Source: Larix kaempferi (lineage: Eukaryota; Streptophyta; Pinopsida; Pinales; Pinaceae). From it: a stretch of DNA of 64,000 nt. The position numbers were made by a program, and so were the translations under genes. A model generated the notes under the pieces. It was given only the letters and a program-made list of their open reading frames with translations, was not told where the DNA came from and ran no database searches. The first letter of the stretch is position 1; each line of letters starts with the position of its first letter. Of this stretch, positions 24,201-35,215 are shown piece after piece. Where the stretch lies: the NCBI GenBank assembly GCA_027924585.1, contig BSBM01000125.1, positions 3,229,001 to 3,293,000 on the forward strand, read 5' to 3'.

Positions 24201-24646
24201 CATATTTTTGGGATGGACATGGAGATCTATACCACAAGGATCATTACAATGCAAGGATACTAGACGCAAGGAATTCTGAAGTTCACCAAGGAGACATTCA
24301 TGAAGAGCTGAATGGCCGAGCATTTATAGATAAGTTGCTCCCAAGTTTTGAGATGTTTAACCGACTCCAGGCCATTTTCAAAACTTTACCAAAACCTACT
24401 TTTGAACACTAATCTGAGCTAGACATGTCCCTCAGAGAAATAAGGTTTTTCCAGTATCCAATGGGAAAGGATTGGAAGAGTATCACAAGATTTCATCAGG
24501 TGCAACAACTAGAAAGGACTTCAATGACGCAATCAATAGTTGAAACATCTTCAGCGCAGCAGAGCCTTCCTCCACCTCAGCAAGGAGGACCCCAGTCTCT
24601 ACTACCAACAAGTCAACATCAGTCTACCAAAGAGACTTTTTTGTAG
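21263..24646 (+). pseudogene. Large LTR-encoded frame of unknown function, 5' LTR copy
   Basis: I do not recognise this protein. From the ATG at 21263 to the TAG at 24644-24646 is 3,384 bp, exactly 1,128 codons. The open segments at 21263-21477, 21704-22174, 22235-22717, 23453-23767, 23969-24412 and 24425-24646 are all in one frame; only 22882-23166 is displaced, by a compensating pair of frameshifts. In order: an acidic, Ser/Pro-rich N-terminus; a helical, hydrophobic region at about 21950-22030; a conserved core from 22235 with 'PFKVRSIDAQKV'; a basic Ser/Lys cluster near 22735-22765 resembling a nuclear signal; a long coiled coil at 23450-23770; a helical C-terminal region; and a Gln/Pro-rich tail. 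Stops include 21475-21477, 22172-22174, 22714-22716 and 23765-23767. It would be translated before gag from an LTR-initiated transcript. An Ogre-like extra ORF is one comparison, but that lies outside the LTR. Confidence 0.75.
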
Positions 24647-25377
24647 CCAATTTTTGTTGATAACAAAATGAAAAACTTAAAGCCATTGGGATGTAAAAAC
24701 TATGTGTAAATTTTGTAAATCCTATCGATTCTATATATATAGAAAAAGGCAATCTAGCCATAGGTCAATGTTTTTTGTAAGAAGTATAACTTTGGATGAT
24801 TTGAGTCTGATCAAGAAATAAGAAAGAACCTTCAAGCTTTATCTTGGATTCTGTGGATTCAAAAATCTGATGTGCATAGTTAGTATTCTCTTCTTTTTGT
24901 AATCTCATCCCTCTTTTCATATATCTTCTATGATTGACAAAGTTAGCACTATTCCTAATATGATTGTCTTTGAAATTGATTCAAGTATATTTTATGGGTT
25001 ATTTATGTTGTGAAGTATTCATGATATAAATATCTTGTTGTATAATTCTCATAAGGATTGGTTCCTACTTTGTTATCATTTTGTTACAACTACTGAATTC
25101 CTTTGGCTCAGTACGTTTTCTGTATACAGGAGATCAAACTTTACTTTTAGCAAGTACCTTCTCTCATGCCATTCCATTAACACAATTCATTCAATTTTAT
25201 ATTGACATATCATAAGTGTTTCCCACATTATATCAAGTCTAATTATCATTGTTATATTGACCATCAATAAATATGATTCTTGAATACGCATTTGAAAAAG
25301 ATAAACAGTGAGACATATTGATTCCTAGGAACAATTCTAAATACAACCATAGAACGTCTCTGGGACTAACATATTTT

Positions 25378-25395
25378 TGGAGCTGTTATTGAGGA
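25378..25395 (+). other. Decayed primer binding site, tRNA-Asp type
   Basis: TGGAGCTGTTATTGAGGA, six bases past the 5' LTR, preceded by TTTT and followed by TTG. It matches the 3' end complement of tRNA-Asp, used by Athila and Tat elements, with six differences, five of them C-to-T or G-to-A. The pattern fits decay of methylated cytosines. Confidence 0.7.
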
Positions 25396-25492
25396 TTGAG
25401 GAAAGAATATCAATCTTCCCTGTGGACAATAACAAATCATACGCCCCTGATTTCATAGTGGACGAAATCAAGAAGCAGGATGTGAAGTCCAC

Positions 25493-26434
25493 TTGGCGAC
25501 TCCACCAAAAGTAAACCTGATATCTAGACGTAGACATACCCACCAGAACCCTAGCCACGAATATTTTGTGGCTCTACAAGATTCTGTCTCCTCGAGACAT
25601 AGACGTGGAAAATATCAGTCCACTGCACCTGGCCATCATCGACGAAGCTTCCCCCCTCCTCTATTTGGCCCTAATTGCATTGAATCTAATTTTATCTTCC
25701 AAACCCCTGGACGAGATTCTTCGCCCCAGAATCCCAATACTCCTTTTGGTCTACCCAGCTCACAACATATTCCCATTGAAATCAGAGACTCCTCGACTCA
25801 TAAAATCCCACTCAAATCCTTTATTATGCCTCAAGCCAAGAAGCTAATTACCATTCACCTCATGTTGGGAGGAGGAGGTGGCGGAGGACCACTACAACCA
25901 CCCAGAACACCTCGATGGGTGGCTAGTCGGCATGGACCTCTACAATTACCTACACCCTTAAATGATATGCCTACCCACTATCTAAATTTATTACCTAAAT
26001 ACGATGGCAGTAAGGGTACATCCACAAAAGATCATGTGGATCACTTTCAAGATTTCACTGACAACATCCTTATCAACCACGATGATGTATTCATGAGGGT
26101 TTTCACCCGATCACTCAAAGGAGAGGCCTGAAAATGGTTCAGATCACTACCAAATGCTTCCATCAGAACTATGGAAAATTTGGAAATCACTTTCATCAAG
26201 AAGTGGGGAGTTAAGCGTGATAACTTGTATTATCTAATAGAATTTTCTACCCTAAGAAAGAAAACCTCTAAAACTATGGTAGATTTTACGGCAAGATTCA
26301 ACAAAGTATATTACAAAATCCCTGAGGATATCCGACCTACATAAGCAGCAACTCAGGCTACATATGCAGGTTCTTTCCCCTCTGATTTCTCCATCATAAT
26401 AAGAGAAAGAAGACCACCCTCCCTCAGTATAATG
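25493..26434 (+). pseudogene. gag: Gag of the Tat-like element
   Basis: The N-terminal 150 or so codons are Pro/Ser-rich and unplaced, with a Gly run at about 25867-25887. The retrotransposon gag core begins at 'YLNLLPKYDGSKGTSTKDHVDHFQDF', runs through a TGA at 26129-26131 and continues as 'KWFRSLPNASIRTMENLEITFIKKW' and 'TMVDFTARFNKVYYKIPEDIRPT', with a further stop at 26342-26344 and another near 26434. The start at 25493 is only the first ATG of the open segment. Gag forms the particle shell; this copy cannot. Confidence 0.75.
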
Positions 26435-26464
26435 TAAGATGATTCGATAGATTTCGAAGTAAAT

Positions 26465-26944
26465 ATGAGGGCCGAAGGTAAGATAAAATTGACTAATGAT
26501 GCTGAGAAAAAAAACAAAGGGAAAGTGAAAGAAGAGAGTAGCTCCTCAGGAGTTAAGGACTCTCAAGAAGCTAAGATTGAAGAAATGACCCAAATCATCA
26601 AAAACCTGTTAAATAAAGTTACTCGAATGGAATTGGAAAATAACAGTCGTAACAGGAAATCTCTTTCTCGTCCTCCCACTCAGTTCATAAGGCCTTATAA
26701 TCCTCAGATGACATACCGAAAGAAGAGGAATGAAGAAAAACCATTAATACCACCGGTCAAATGACTATATAGAGAAGCTATGTTTGCATATGTGATAAGT
26801 GATCAAGATAGTCCTATCAATTATCCTATATACACGACCGATGAGGATATGGGTTGTTATATGTTGTCCTTTGATGAGTCCCTCAGAACGGAAGTTGCAT
26901 AACCTCAAGTAACTAAACCTACTGATGAAAACAACCATAATCAA
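26465..26944 (+). pseudogene. Charged linker of the Tat-like polyprotein; no protease seen
   Basis: 26465-26764 encodes a Lys/Glu/Ser-rich segment with a short coiled coil ('EEMTQIIKNLLNKVTRMELE') and an Arg/Pro-rich end. After a stop at 26762-26764 an unclassified stretch continues to 26944. The aspartic protease expected here (D-S/T-G motif) was not found, so it may have been deleted. Confidence 0.5.
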
Positions 26945-27345
26945 GTGTGGAAACTATATTTTGACGAAGCCTTGGCCAAAGATGAATCTGGAGCTAGCAT
27001 ACTACTATCCTCACCAGTAGGGGAAGAGATTATGTTGTCTTATAAGTTATATTTTGATACCACCAACAATTTTGTTGAATATGAGGCCCTCATCTTAGGT
27101 CTCCGAGCTGCTAAAGACTTCAAAATCACTAAGTTGGCAATTTTTGGAGACCTTGAATTGGTAGTAAAACAGATCAAAGGTATTTACCAAACGAAGCATC
27201 CAAGGCTTAAGGAATACTGGAACCTTGGGATCTTATTGAAAATTTCTTTGATGCTTTTAATATATCTTTTGTCCCAAGGGAGTGCAACCAATAGGTTGAT
27301 TCATTGGCCCTAACAACTAGCATGTTCAAGCCTCCCAAGAAACCA
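26945..27345 (+). pseudogene. pol: RNase H-like domain, upstream of reverse transcriptase
   Basis: Acidic residues of the RNase H fold are visible at D7 (LYFDEA), E47 (VEYEAL) and D69 (FGDLEL) counted from 26945. The fourth, in 'VDSLAL' at about 27295, is present in a shifted frame after a stop and a frameshift near 27240. The style (FDxA, NxVEYEALxLGL, FGDxELV) resembles the extra archaeal-type RNase H of Tat elements rather than the ordinary Gypsy domain. It lies before reverse transcriptase, unlike the standard Gypsy order; I believe some plant Tat groups share this arrangement. Confidence 0.75.
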
Positions 27346-28095
27346 AAGTTGAAATATGAAGTGGAAATGCGGTATCGTCCCTCTATTCCTGATAAAATCA
27401 AGCATTGGAAAGTCTTTGAGGATGATCGGCAAATTAAACGTTTCCTGCCGCTTATGGATGAGTTTTCAGGTACTAATATAGACAGTGATGAAGAGTATGA
27501 AAGGGGAAGCATTTTTACAGATAGAAGAGATAACAACTCCTGAGTTGTCGCAACAGATTGTTGGTCTCAAAATCCTTAAGTTAAAGAACAACTACATTCC
27601 TAAAGGCCTTGTTCCTCTACAAAATTTGTTCGATAAAAATGATATCTCGGTTCAACTAGCAATACAAACAACTACTGAGGATGTGCATGAAGTGAACATT
27701 GGTACCCCAAAAGAACCAAAATAAATCAAACTTTCACAGTCCCTGACAATCGAACAGGGGAAAAGGTATAAATATATTTTCATAGAATACATGGTTGTTT
27801 TTGCTTGGAAGTATGAAGATTTGAAAAATAACGATACAACCATCATACAACACAGGATCCCTCTAAAACTAGATGCTAAACCAATAAAAGAAAAGTTAAG
27901 GCAGGTGAATCCTATTTTAATCCCTGTAGTTGAAAAGGAAGTGAGAAAGTTGCTTGATGCTAAAATCATTATTCCTCTCAGATATTCAAAGTGGGTGACT
28001 AACCTAGTACTAGTCAGGAAGAAAAACAGAGAAATTCGTTTATGTGTTGAATTCAGAAATCTAAATAAGTGCTCTTTAAAGGAAAAATATCTCCA
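27346..28095 (+). pseudogene. pol: Reverse transcriptase N-terminal remnant
   Basis: A connector with 'RPSIPDKIKHWKVFEDDRQIKRFL' and 'IPKGLVPLQNLFDKND' leads into the fingers region of reverse transcriptase: 'FAWKYEDL', 'QHRIPLK', 'KEVRKLLDAKIIIPLRYSKWV', 'RKKNREIRLCVEFRNLNK'. Sequence similarity stops at about 28090; the palm, with the catalytic YxDD, is absent, and integrase-type sequence follows after some 50 bases. The frame is broken by stops at 27541-27543 and 27722-27724. The missing core points to an internal deletion. Confidence 0.8.
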
Positions 28096-28139
28096 GGAAG
28101 AAGAAGGTATTCAACAAAATCTCTCGGTCAATGTTTTTG

Positions 28140-29413
28140 AAAAAAATATTTTTTCAGGATGGTACAAGGATATTGTTTACTACCTACAACATCTTACTTG
28201 TCCTCCTAACCTGGATAAATCCAAAATGAGATCTCTTAAACTCAAAGCTATCAAGTACTACATTTTAGATGGGTACCTCTTTTGGAAACATCCTCTTGGA
28301 ATTCTACTAAATTGTATAATCGAAGATGCAACTGAAGGCATAATAGCATAGTTTCATAAAGGCATGTGCGGAGGACATCATGGATGGAGAGCCACAACCT
28401 ATAAGGTACTCTGATTTGGTTATTTTTTTCCTACCTTGTTCACTGATGCAAATAATATTGTTAGAGTATGTAGGTAATGTCAAATATTTGCTGGAAAGAA
28501 AAAGCTTAGACCATTTCCCCTCAAACCAATCAAAGTGGAAGCACCTTTTCAATAGTGGGGTATTGATTTTATAGGAGAAATAAATCCACATTCTAGTGGC
28601 CAACACAGATGGATTCTCATGGCTATTGATTATTTCACAAAATGGGTGGAAGTAATCCCAACAAGAAACACTACTGATACAATCATAATAAATTTCCTAG
28701 AAGAGAATATTCTAGAAAGATTCGGTTGTCCAAGAAAGATCATTACAGACAATGATAAAGCTTTTAAATCTGCTAAGATGATGTGTTTCAGCCAAAATTA
28801 CAACATTGAATTAATTCATTCAACAACTTACTACCCCCAGGGAAATGGTTTGTCAGAATCCTCTAATAAAAGATTAGTGACCATCATTAAGAAAATGATG
28901 GATACGAATAAAAAATATTGGGACTCCCAGCTAAAATTCACACTACGGGAAGATAGAATCAATGTCAAGCATGCTATAGGGACTTCACTTTTCCAACTAG
29001 TCTATGGAAAAGAAGCAGTACTTCCTATTCAACTGGTTTTACCAGTAATGAATCTATTACAGCCAAAACATGATGAGCCAAACAATATGGAAAGAAGGAT
29101 TCTTCAACTAATAGAGATTCAATAGGTTAGGGAGCAGCTGGACGACAGAACCAAGATACATCAGGACAAAATAAAGGCAATTTTTGACCGGATGGCCATA
29201 ACTAGGGATTTTCAACATGGAGACCTTGTTCTGAAATGCGATGCTATAAGAGAGAAGAGATCCAAACATGGAAAGTTTGATAACTTTTGGCTATTTCCAT
29301 TCAAGATTGTTGCAATCCATGACAACAACACCTATGAACTGGCACAACTTAACAACGAAATCCTCGGAAATCCTATGAATGGAATATTTCTAAAACGTTT
29401 CTTTCAGTATTGA
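28140..29413 (+). pseudogene. pol: Integrase of the Tat-like element
   Basis: Zinc-binding region at 28300-28500 ('FHKGMCGGHHGWRATTYKVL' then Cys-x2-Cys with stops between); catalytic core with D in 'WGIDFIGE' at about 28555-28575, D in 'ITDNDKAF' at about 28740-28760, and E in 'GLSESSNKR' near 28845-28870; C-terminal region with 'DFQHGDLVLK' and 'HGKFDNFWLFPFKIVAI', ending at TGA 29411-29413. The core 28619-29125 is one open stretch, flanked by stops at 28543-28545 and 29123-29125. Integrase joins element DNA to the host chromosome; all three acidic residues survive, but the gene is broken. Confidence 0.85.
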
Positions 29414-29648
29414 TCTCTATATGAACCCACCTATGATATTTTGTGTCAATTATGTAATATATGTTTTATTTTCCTTTCCAAAAATGTTTGTTGTATTTAC
29501 GTATTTTTCTTTTCCATCTCACGTCTTTTGTTATTTGATTTTCAAAAATTTAGGGCCAGAGGTGACTCCATAACCCAATGGACTTAAAGGCACTAGTCTA
29601 CAGTTCTCATCCTCTTCCGAAGAAAAAGGTTGTCCCTGCTAAAGCCAA
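29414..29648 (+). other. 3' non-coding end of the Tat-like internal region
   Basis: No coding frame. A purine-rich GAAGAAAAAGG lies at about 29618-29628, but it is separated from the LTR by some 20 bases, so the polypurine tract is uncertain. Confidence 0.4.
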
Positions 29649-30182
29649 TGTTAGTACTAATATTGCGATACGACCGACAGAGAACAACATCGCTGATTGC
29701 GGGAGAGATCGGCCATGAGAGCTCAATGATCAGAGCCGTATTTTCTGTGGGAGGAGAGAAGAAGAGTTTGGCCTCCCAAATTCATGATGATTGTTGAGAG
29801 AGGAATCAAAGCTGACCTCCAATTGAAATCGCAATGAAGTACAAATCAACAGTGGGTATTAGATTCAGGGGCCCAAAGTGCGTGATGTTTAATGAGCCCG
29901 GGGAGTCCCTGAATGGAAACCGCCATGGCCACGGGGCATCCTTGGGGTCATTCAGGGCCCAAAAAGTGGTTTCCTCAAACCAACTATCGTGAGCCTTGAA
30001 ACCGATATCATCGCCATTGACAGATAATGCAATTGTTACCCATTTAGAAGGCTGGTTGTAAGGGAGGGGGGCCAGCTCGTAAAGTTTCTCCTGACTGGAC
30101 ACAAATCTCAAAACAATAGGAGGAAATATCAACGAACGATATTTAATTCAGGGTCCCGAAGTGTGCGATGTTTAATGAGCCT

Positions 30183-31184
30183 GGGGCATCCCTGAATGGA
30201 AACATACATGGCCACGTGGCGGCCTCAGGGTCATTCAGGGCTCGAAAAGTGGTTTCCTCAAACCACCTATCGTGATCCTTGAAACCACTCCTGAGCCTTT
30301 CCTGCCCCTCTTCCTCAGCAAATTCACCAAGAATATCCTAACGGTTATCATCGTCGTTGTTTTGTAAATAAACCTTCCCCTCGCATTTAAGAACCACCCA
30401 CCTCTCGCATAAAAAATCAACCCTCAACTGCCATGTATACCTCTCATTAAAGCCCTCCATTTTCAAAATTTCCACTATAAATACGCTCGCGAAGAGCTTG
30501 CTGGGAATATGCCTCCTATCACTCTGAGCTCCCTCGCTATCAGTCACCACGCCATTCTTTTGTAGCCGAAGTCAAGCATCCACCACCTTTATCTCTTCCC
30601 TACCAACGTCACTATGGATTTTGTCCCTAACCCTAAGACGTCTCCCTCAGCATCTGCAACGCTCAACCAAGAAGAAAACTTCGGGGGCATCCCTGAATGG
30701 AAACATACATGGCCACGTGGCGGCCTCAGGGTCATTCAGGGCCCGAAAAGTGGTTTCCTCAAACCACCTATCGTGATCTTTGAAACCACTCCTGAGTCTT
30801 TCCTGCCCCTCTTCCTCAGCAAATTCACCAAGAATATCCTAAAGGTTATCGTCGTCGTTGTTTTGTAAATAAAACTTCCCCTCACATTTAAGAACCACCC
30901 ACCTCTCGCATAAAAAATCAACCCTCAACTGCCATGTATACCTCTCTTTAAATCCCTCCATTTTCAAATTTTCCACTATAAATATGCTCGCGAAGAGCTT
31001 GCTGGGAATATGCCTCCTATCACTCTGAGCTCCCTCGCTATCAGTCACCACGCCATTCTTTTGCAGCCGAAGTCAAGCATCCACCACCTTTATCTCTTCC
31101 CTACCAACGTCACTATGGATTTTGTCCCTAACCCTGAGACGTCTCCCTCAGCATCTGCAACGCTCAACCAAGAAGAAAACTTCG
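30183..31184 (+). repeat. 501-bp tandem duplication covering promoter and start codon
   Basis: Units 30183-30683 and 30684-31184 are offset by exactly 501 bp and differ at roughly 13 positions. The joint is at GGGG, which is present at both ends of the unit (GCCTGGGGCATCC and CTTCGGGGACGAA), pointing to a GGGG-mediated event. Each unit contains a TATA box and the ATG of the large frame (30614 and 31115). Only the second copy runs into the rest of the frame. Confidence 0.85.
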
Positions 31185-34100
31185 GGGACGAACACTTTGA
31201 CATTCATGATCCAGTATCTTCCTTCCCCAACCTTCACCAATTATCCAGAGAGGCCGAAGAGCAGTCCAAGAGAGGAAATGACATCTTCAACTTATGGAAC
31301 TCAGAGTTGGAAAAGATGATTCTACCACAGGCCAGACCCTTCTTGGAACTAGTGCAGTGGTGCATAGAAATATATGCTCCCAAATGAAGAGCAGTCGTGT
31401 CTAGGTTGGGATTAGTCTTCTGACCGATAACCAGAGATCTCATCATGTATTTAAATGACACTGAGAAAGACGCTACCAGTTTGTAGTTTGACGAAGAATT
31501 CTTGGCATGGAATATTCAAGAACTATAATTAGAAAGCAAAGATGCATTCATCCACATGATAATTCCACTAGAAGCCGACTTGCCCAGTACCCATTCAATG
31601 TTCATATTGGAAGTATTCGCAGAACCGTCCAGACCAGTTTATCCATTATTTTCCAAGTCCTCAGGTATGACCACGACCTGGTAATTGAATATGTCACTCT
31701 AGGTTTCATTTTCCTTATAAATTTATCTCAGCAAGAAACTTATGTCAAGTTGTATCTGCCTTATTTTCTCGCTCAGTCTATTCACCTTTAGTTTAAATGT
31801 ATTTTGTATAGAAAGCTTTTCAGATATAGTTCCTTTCTCATCTATATTATCATCTATCAGAACAAGGATTTCTTCAACCGAGAGGACCTACAAAATTCAG
31901 TCACTCCTGCTCTACCTCATGAACGCTTCTCTATGTTTGTGGATACTGTCGTAGCTAATGTTTATACATTGTTGTTTGATTGTCCTCCCCCTAGAATTTT
32001 TCCATAATGTAAACAGTTTCTTCAACTAAATCCAAATGACTTAGTTGGGGATTGTTTTTTTTTAGACCCATACTGAGATCCGAGTGTATGGAGTGAAAGT
32101 TGCTCCCTATAAGATACCAGTGTTCGTGACTCCCAGGCTTTTCACCTTGGATTACATTCGCTAGAGGTTTAACTGTGATGACATTTATTTCATGAAAGGT
32201 AATAGTGTCGGGACTTGCAAAGTCCCTAACGAAGATGGACCTTTCAAAGTAAGACGCATAGATGCTCAAAAGGTGTTTGAAGTATTGTTAGCTACTTTTA
32301 GATTCCCGGTGAGTTCTACATGTAAGTATGATTGCAGAGAGATCATCTCTCAGAAGAGACAGTCTGCCAGAGAAGTATCCTACTCCCATGAGCCACATTC
32401 ATTGTTGGATATAATTTCCAAATTATATAATTGGGATCAAGGTAAAGCAACATTGGACCCAAGCCATGCCACTGGGGCACCAATCATCCCCACTCCACAA
32501 AAAATAGATACATTAGGAAAAAGGAACACACCTGAGTCGACCTATGACGTTGACAAAGAGAAATCAGGAAGCGTTGGATCAAAGTCAAAGAGATCCAAAT
32601 CTAAAAATATATCCAGTGCCACGTTGCAAATTAAACCAACGCCCACCTCTTTGGCACCTGTCATCCTAGAAAAATTTCCATTTGCAGCTTGGCCCCAGAA
32701 GCAGGATATGTTTTCCTCAAAAGGCGTTTTGGTCACAACATTGCCCATCAAAGCAGGATTGTTTGGTTTATACTCTCAGATCAAAGACGATAACATCGAT
32801 CTCCAAAAGACCCTATTCGAAAAGAAGGAGCTCGAGACAGGACAACAGTCCAGAGTGCTCTCTACATTAGATTTAAGGAAAGGGACCCTAAAGATGGAAA
32901 TCCTGAAACCATTGGTGCCTGGAGGAAAGAAGGTACATTCAAACCTCAAGACCACCCAGTTTACTGTCAATCTAGAGGCATTCCCTTCAAAAGACATCAT
33001 GGAGCTTCACCGAAAAATTGGTGAAGGAGTATATAGATATGTGATGAAATATACCATGAGTACCAACAAGCTACATGCTACAGTGACTGGAGAAAAAACT
33101 GAAGAATGAGAAGTCATCAAATAAGGAAAAGCAATTGAAGATAGCTGACCTAGAGCAACAGATTGTTAAACTGGTTCAAAATCTCAGTGATATGACTCCA
33201 GTTCAGGCCATGCTGAAGGAAAAAGATAAATAATTTTCTAGCCTAAAGAAGAAGCTCAGCATTCCCATAGTTGAGCATTTGCAAACTGTTGAAGTATTGG
33301 TAATATAGTGTGAGTTGGAAAATCTCTAGCCAATAGTCAAACACTTAAGGAGAAAATCATCACTCTAGAGAATGAACTGAACGAACTCAAGAAGAAAAAT
33401 CAAGGCATCCTTCTTCAGAAGGCCGCATCTTTACAAGCCACCTCTTCGGCAGACCCTATTGATAAAATAGCACAGGTGGTCACAAAGATGAGTTTAAAGG
33501 ATTCCCTATTGAACCAAGCGCAAGATCAATTAAAGGCCAAGTGTGATGAGCTCAACAATATGAGAGAAACGTTAGCTAAAAGCGACTTGGTCATCTCAGA
33601 ACTTCAGAATTCCAAGGAATATCTCTAGAAGGACGTGCAGGACTTATAGAGAAGGTTGACAGGTAAACCATTACTCAAAAATGCGAAGTCAATAATCTGG
33701 GATAAAATATCAGCCCTTAACCAGCGTAATGGATCCATTTTATCGTATCTCAAGAGGAATGGTAAATCGTCGAGACCTTCGCTCAACACTCTCATTCGGT
33801 CCTGAACAACATGAACAAGAAGACGGATCTGGCCAAGGTTGTAATTGATTTCTTAAACGAGAAAAAAATCGATGAGATCCAAGTGTATGCAGTCCGATAC
33901 AGAACGAGGATAATCATGGAAGCAAATCAAATGATTACAAAAGGATTAATGGCTCAGAATGTCGCTGACATGGCTTCCCAACTAAAGCAAGATGTCCATT
34001 CATTCAAGGAGTTTTTCAGATATGTTTTCCACTTGGTCTGCGATCTTTTTGGGATGGAAATGGAGATCTATACCACAAGGACGATTACAATGCAGTGATA

Positions 34101-34486
34101 CTAGACACGAGGAATTTCTAAGTTCGCCAGGTAGACATTTACGAAGAGCTAAATGTCTGAGCATTTATAGATAAATTGCGCCCAAGTTTTGAGATGCTTA
34201 ACCGAATCCTGGCCATTTTCAAATCTTTACCAAAACCCACTTTTAAACACTACTATGATCTAGACATGCCCCTCAGAGAACTAAGGGTTTTCTAGTATCC
34301 AATGGGAAAGGATTGGAAGAGTATCACAAGATTTATTCAGGTGTAGCAATCGAAAAGGAATTCAATGGTGCAATCAACAGTCAGAACGTCTTCAGTGCAG
34401 TAGAACCTTCCTCCACCTCAGTAATGAGGACCCTAGTCTCCATTTCCAACAAGTCAACATCAGTCCACCAGATATACTTTTTGTAA
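31115..34486 (+). pseudogene. Large LTR-encoded frame of unknown function, 3' LTR copy
   Basis: Homologue of 21263-24646. From the ATG at 31115 to TAA at 34484-34486 is 3,372 bp, or 1,124 codons, again a multiple of three. The best-preserved part is 32192-33109, an open stretch of 305 codons that joins segments separated by stops or shifts in the 5' copy: conserved core, proline-rich spacer, basic 'SKSKRSKSKN' cluster, and a segment around 'IKAGLFGLYSQIKDDNIDLQKTL'. The coiled-coil part (about 33340-33630) is interrupted by stops and the C-terminal part (33811-34098) is displaced by one frame. Function is unknown; no catalytic motif is visible. Confidence 0.72.
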
Positions 34487-35210
34487 CCAATTTTTGTTGA
34501 TAACAAACCGAAAAAATGAAATTCGTTGGGCTGTAACAAACTATGTGTAAATTTTGTAAATCCTATTGAGGCTATATATAGAGAAAGGAAATCTAGCCAA
34601 AGGTCGACTTTTTTTGTAAAAAATATAATTTTGGATGATTTGAGTCTATTCAAGAAATAAGAAAGAACCTTCAAGCTTTATCTTGGTTTCTGTGGATTCA
34701 AAACTATGATGTGCGCAGTTAGTATTCTCTTCTTTTTGTAATCTCATCCCTCTTTTCATATATCTTCTATGATTGACAAAGTTAGCACTATTCCTAATAT
34801 GATTGTCTTTGAAATTGATTCAAGTATATTTTATGGGTTATTTATGTTGTGAAGTATTCATGATATAAAGATCTTGTTGTATCATTCTCATAAGGATTGG
34901 TTCCTACTTTGTTATCATTTTGTTACAACTACTAAATTCCTTTGGCTCAGTACGTTTTCTGTATACAGGAGGTCAAGCTTTAATTTCAGCAAGTACCTTC
35001 TCTCATGCCATTCCATTAACACAATTCATTCAATTTTATACTGACATATCATAAGTGTTTCCCACATTATATCAAGTCTAATTATCATTGTTATATTGAC
35101 CATCAATAAATATGATTCTTGAATACGCATTTGAAAAAGATAAATAGTGAGACATATTGAATCCCAGGAACAGTTCTAAATATAGCCTTAGAATGTCTCT
35201 GGGACTAATA

Positions 35211-35215
35211 GTCAT
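35211..35215. repeat. Target-site duplication of the Tat-like element, right copy
   Basis: GTCAT, against GTAAT at 20294-20298. When one copy is removed, the outer element's gag reads through in frame. Confidence 0.7.

Larger units (their letters stand above)
20299..25371 (+). repeat. 5' LTR (5.1 kb) of the Tat-like element
   Basis: TGTTAGTACTAATATTG to GGGACTAACA. U3 would be about 20299-21150, ending at the TATA box; everything downstream, including the large frame at 21263-24646, is R/U5. The last 700 bp (24650-25371) is AT-rich and non-coding. Plant LTRs this long are known, but a frame of this size inside one is unusual. Confidence 0.9.
20299..35210 (+). mobile_element. Tat-like Ty3/Gypsy retrotransposon with ORF-bearing giant LTRs
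   Basis: 14.9 kb, inserted into the gag of the outer element. LTRs are 20299-25371 (5,073 bp) and 29649-35210 (5,562 bp, enlarged by a 501-bp duplication). The internal part is only 4.3 kb: tRNA-Asp-type primer site, gag, Lys-rich linker, an RNase H-like domain, the N-terminal piece of reverse transcriptase, and integrase, all on the + strand with many stops. Each LTR holds a decayed frame of about 1,125 codons. LTR divergence is about 10% through the frame, higher near the 5' end and very low in one block near the 3' end. Assignment to the Tat lineage rests on the primer site and the RNase H and integrase sequence style. Confidence 0.9.
29649..35210 (+). repeat. 3' LTR (5.6 kb) of the Tat-like element
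   Basis: Begins TGTTAGTACTAATATTG and ends GGGACTAATA, where the partner has TAACA. It is 489 bp longer than the 5' LTR, nearly all explained by the 501-bp tandem duplication at 30183-31184. Confidence 0.9.
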
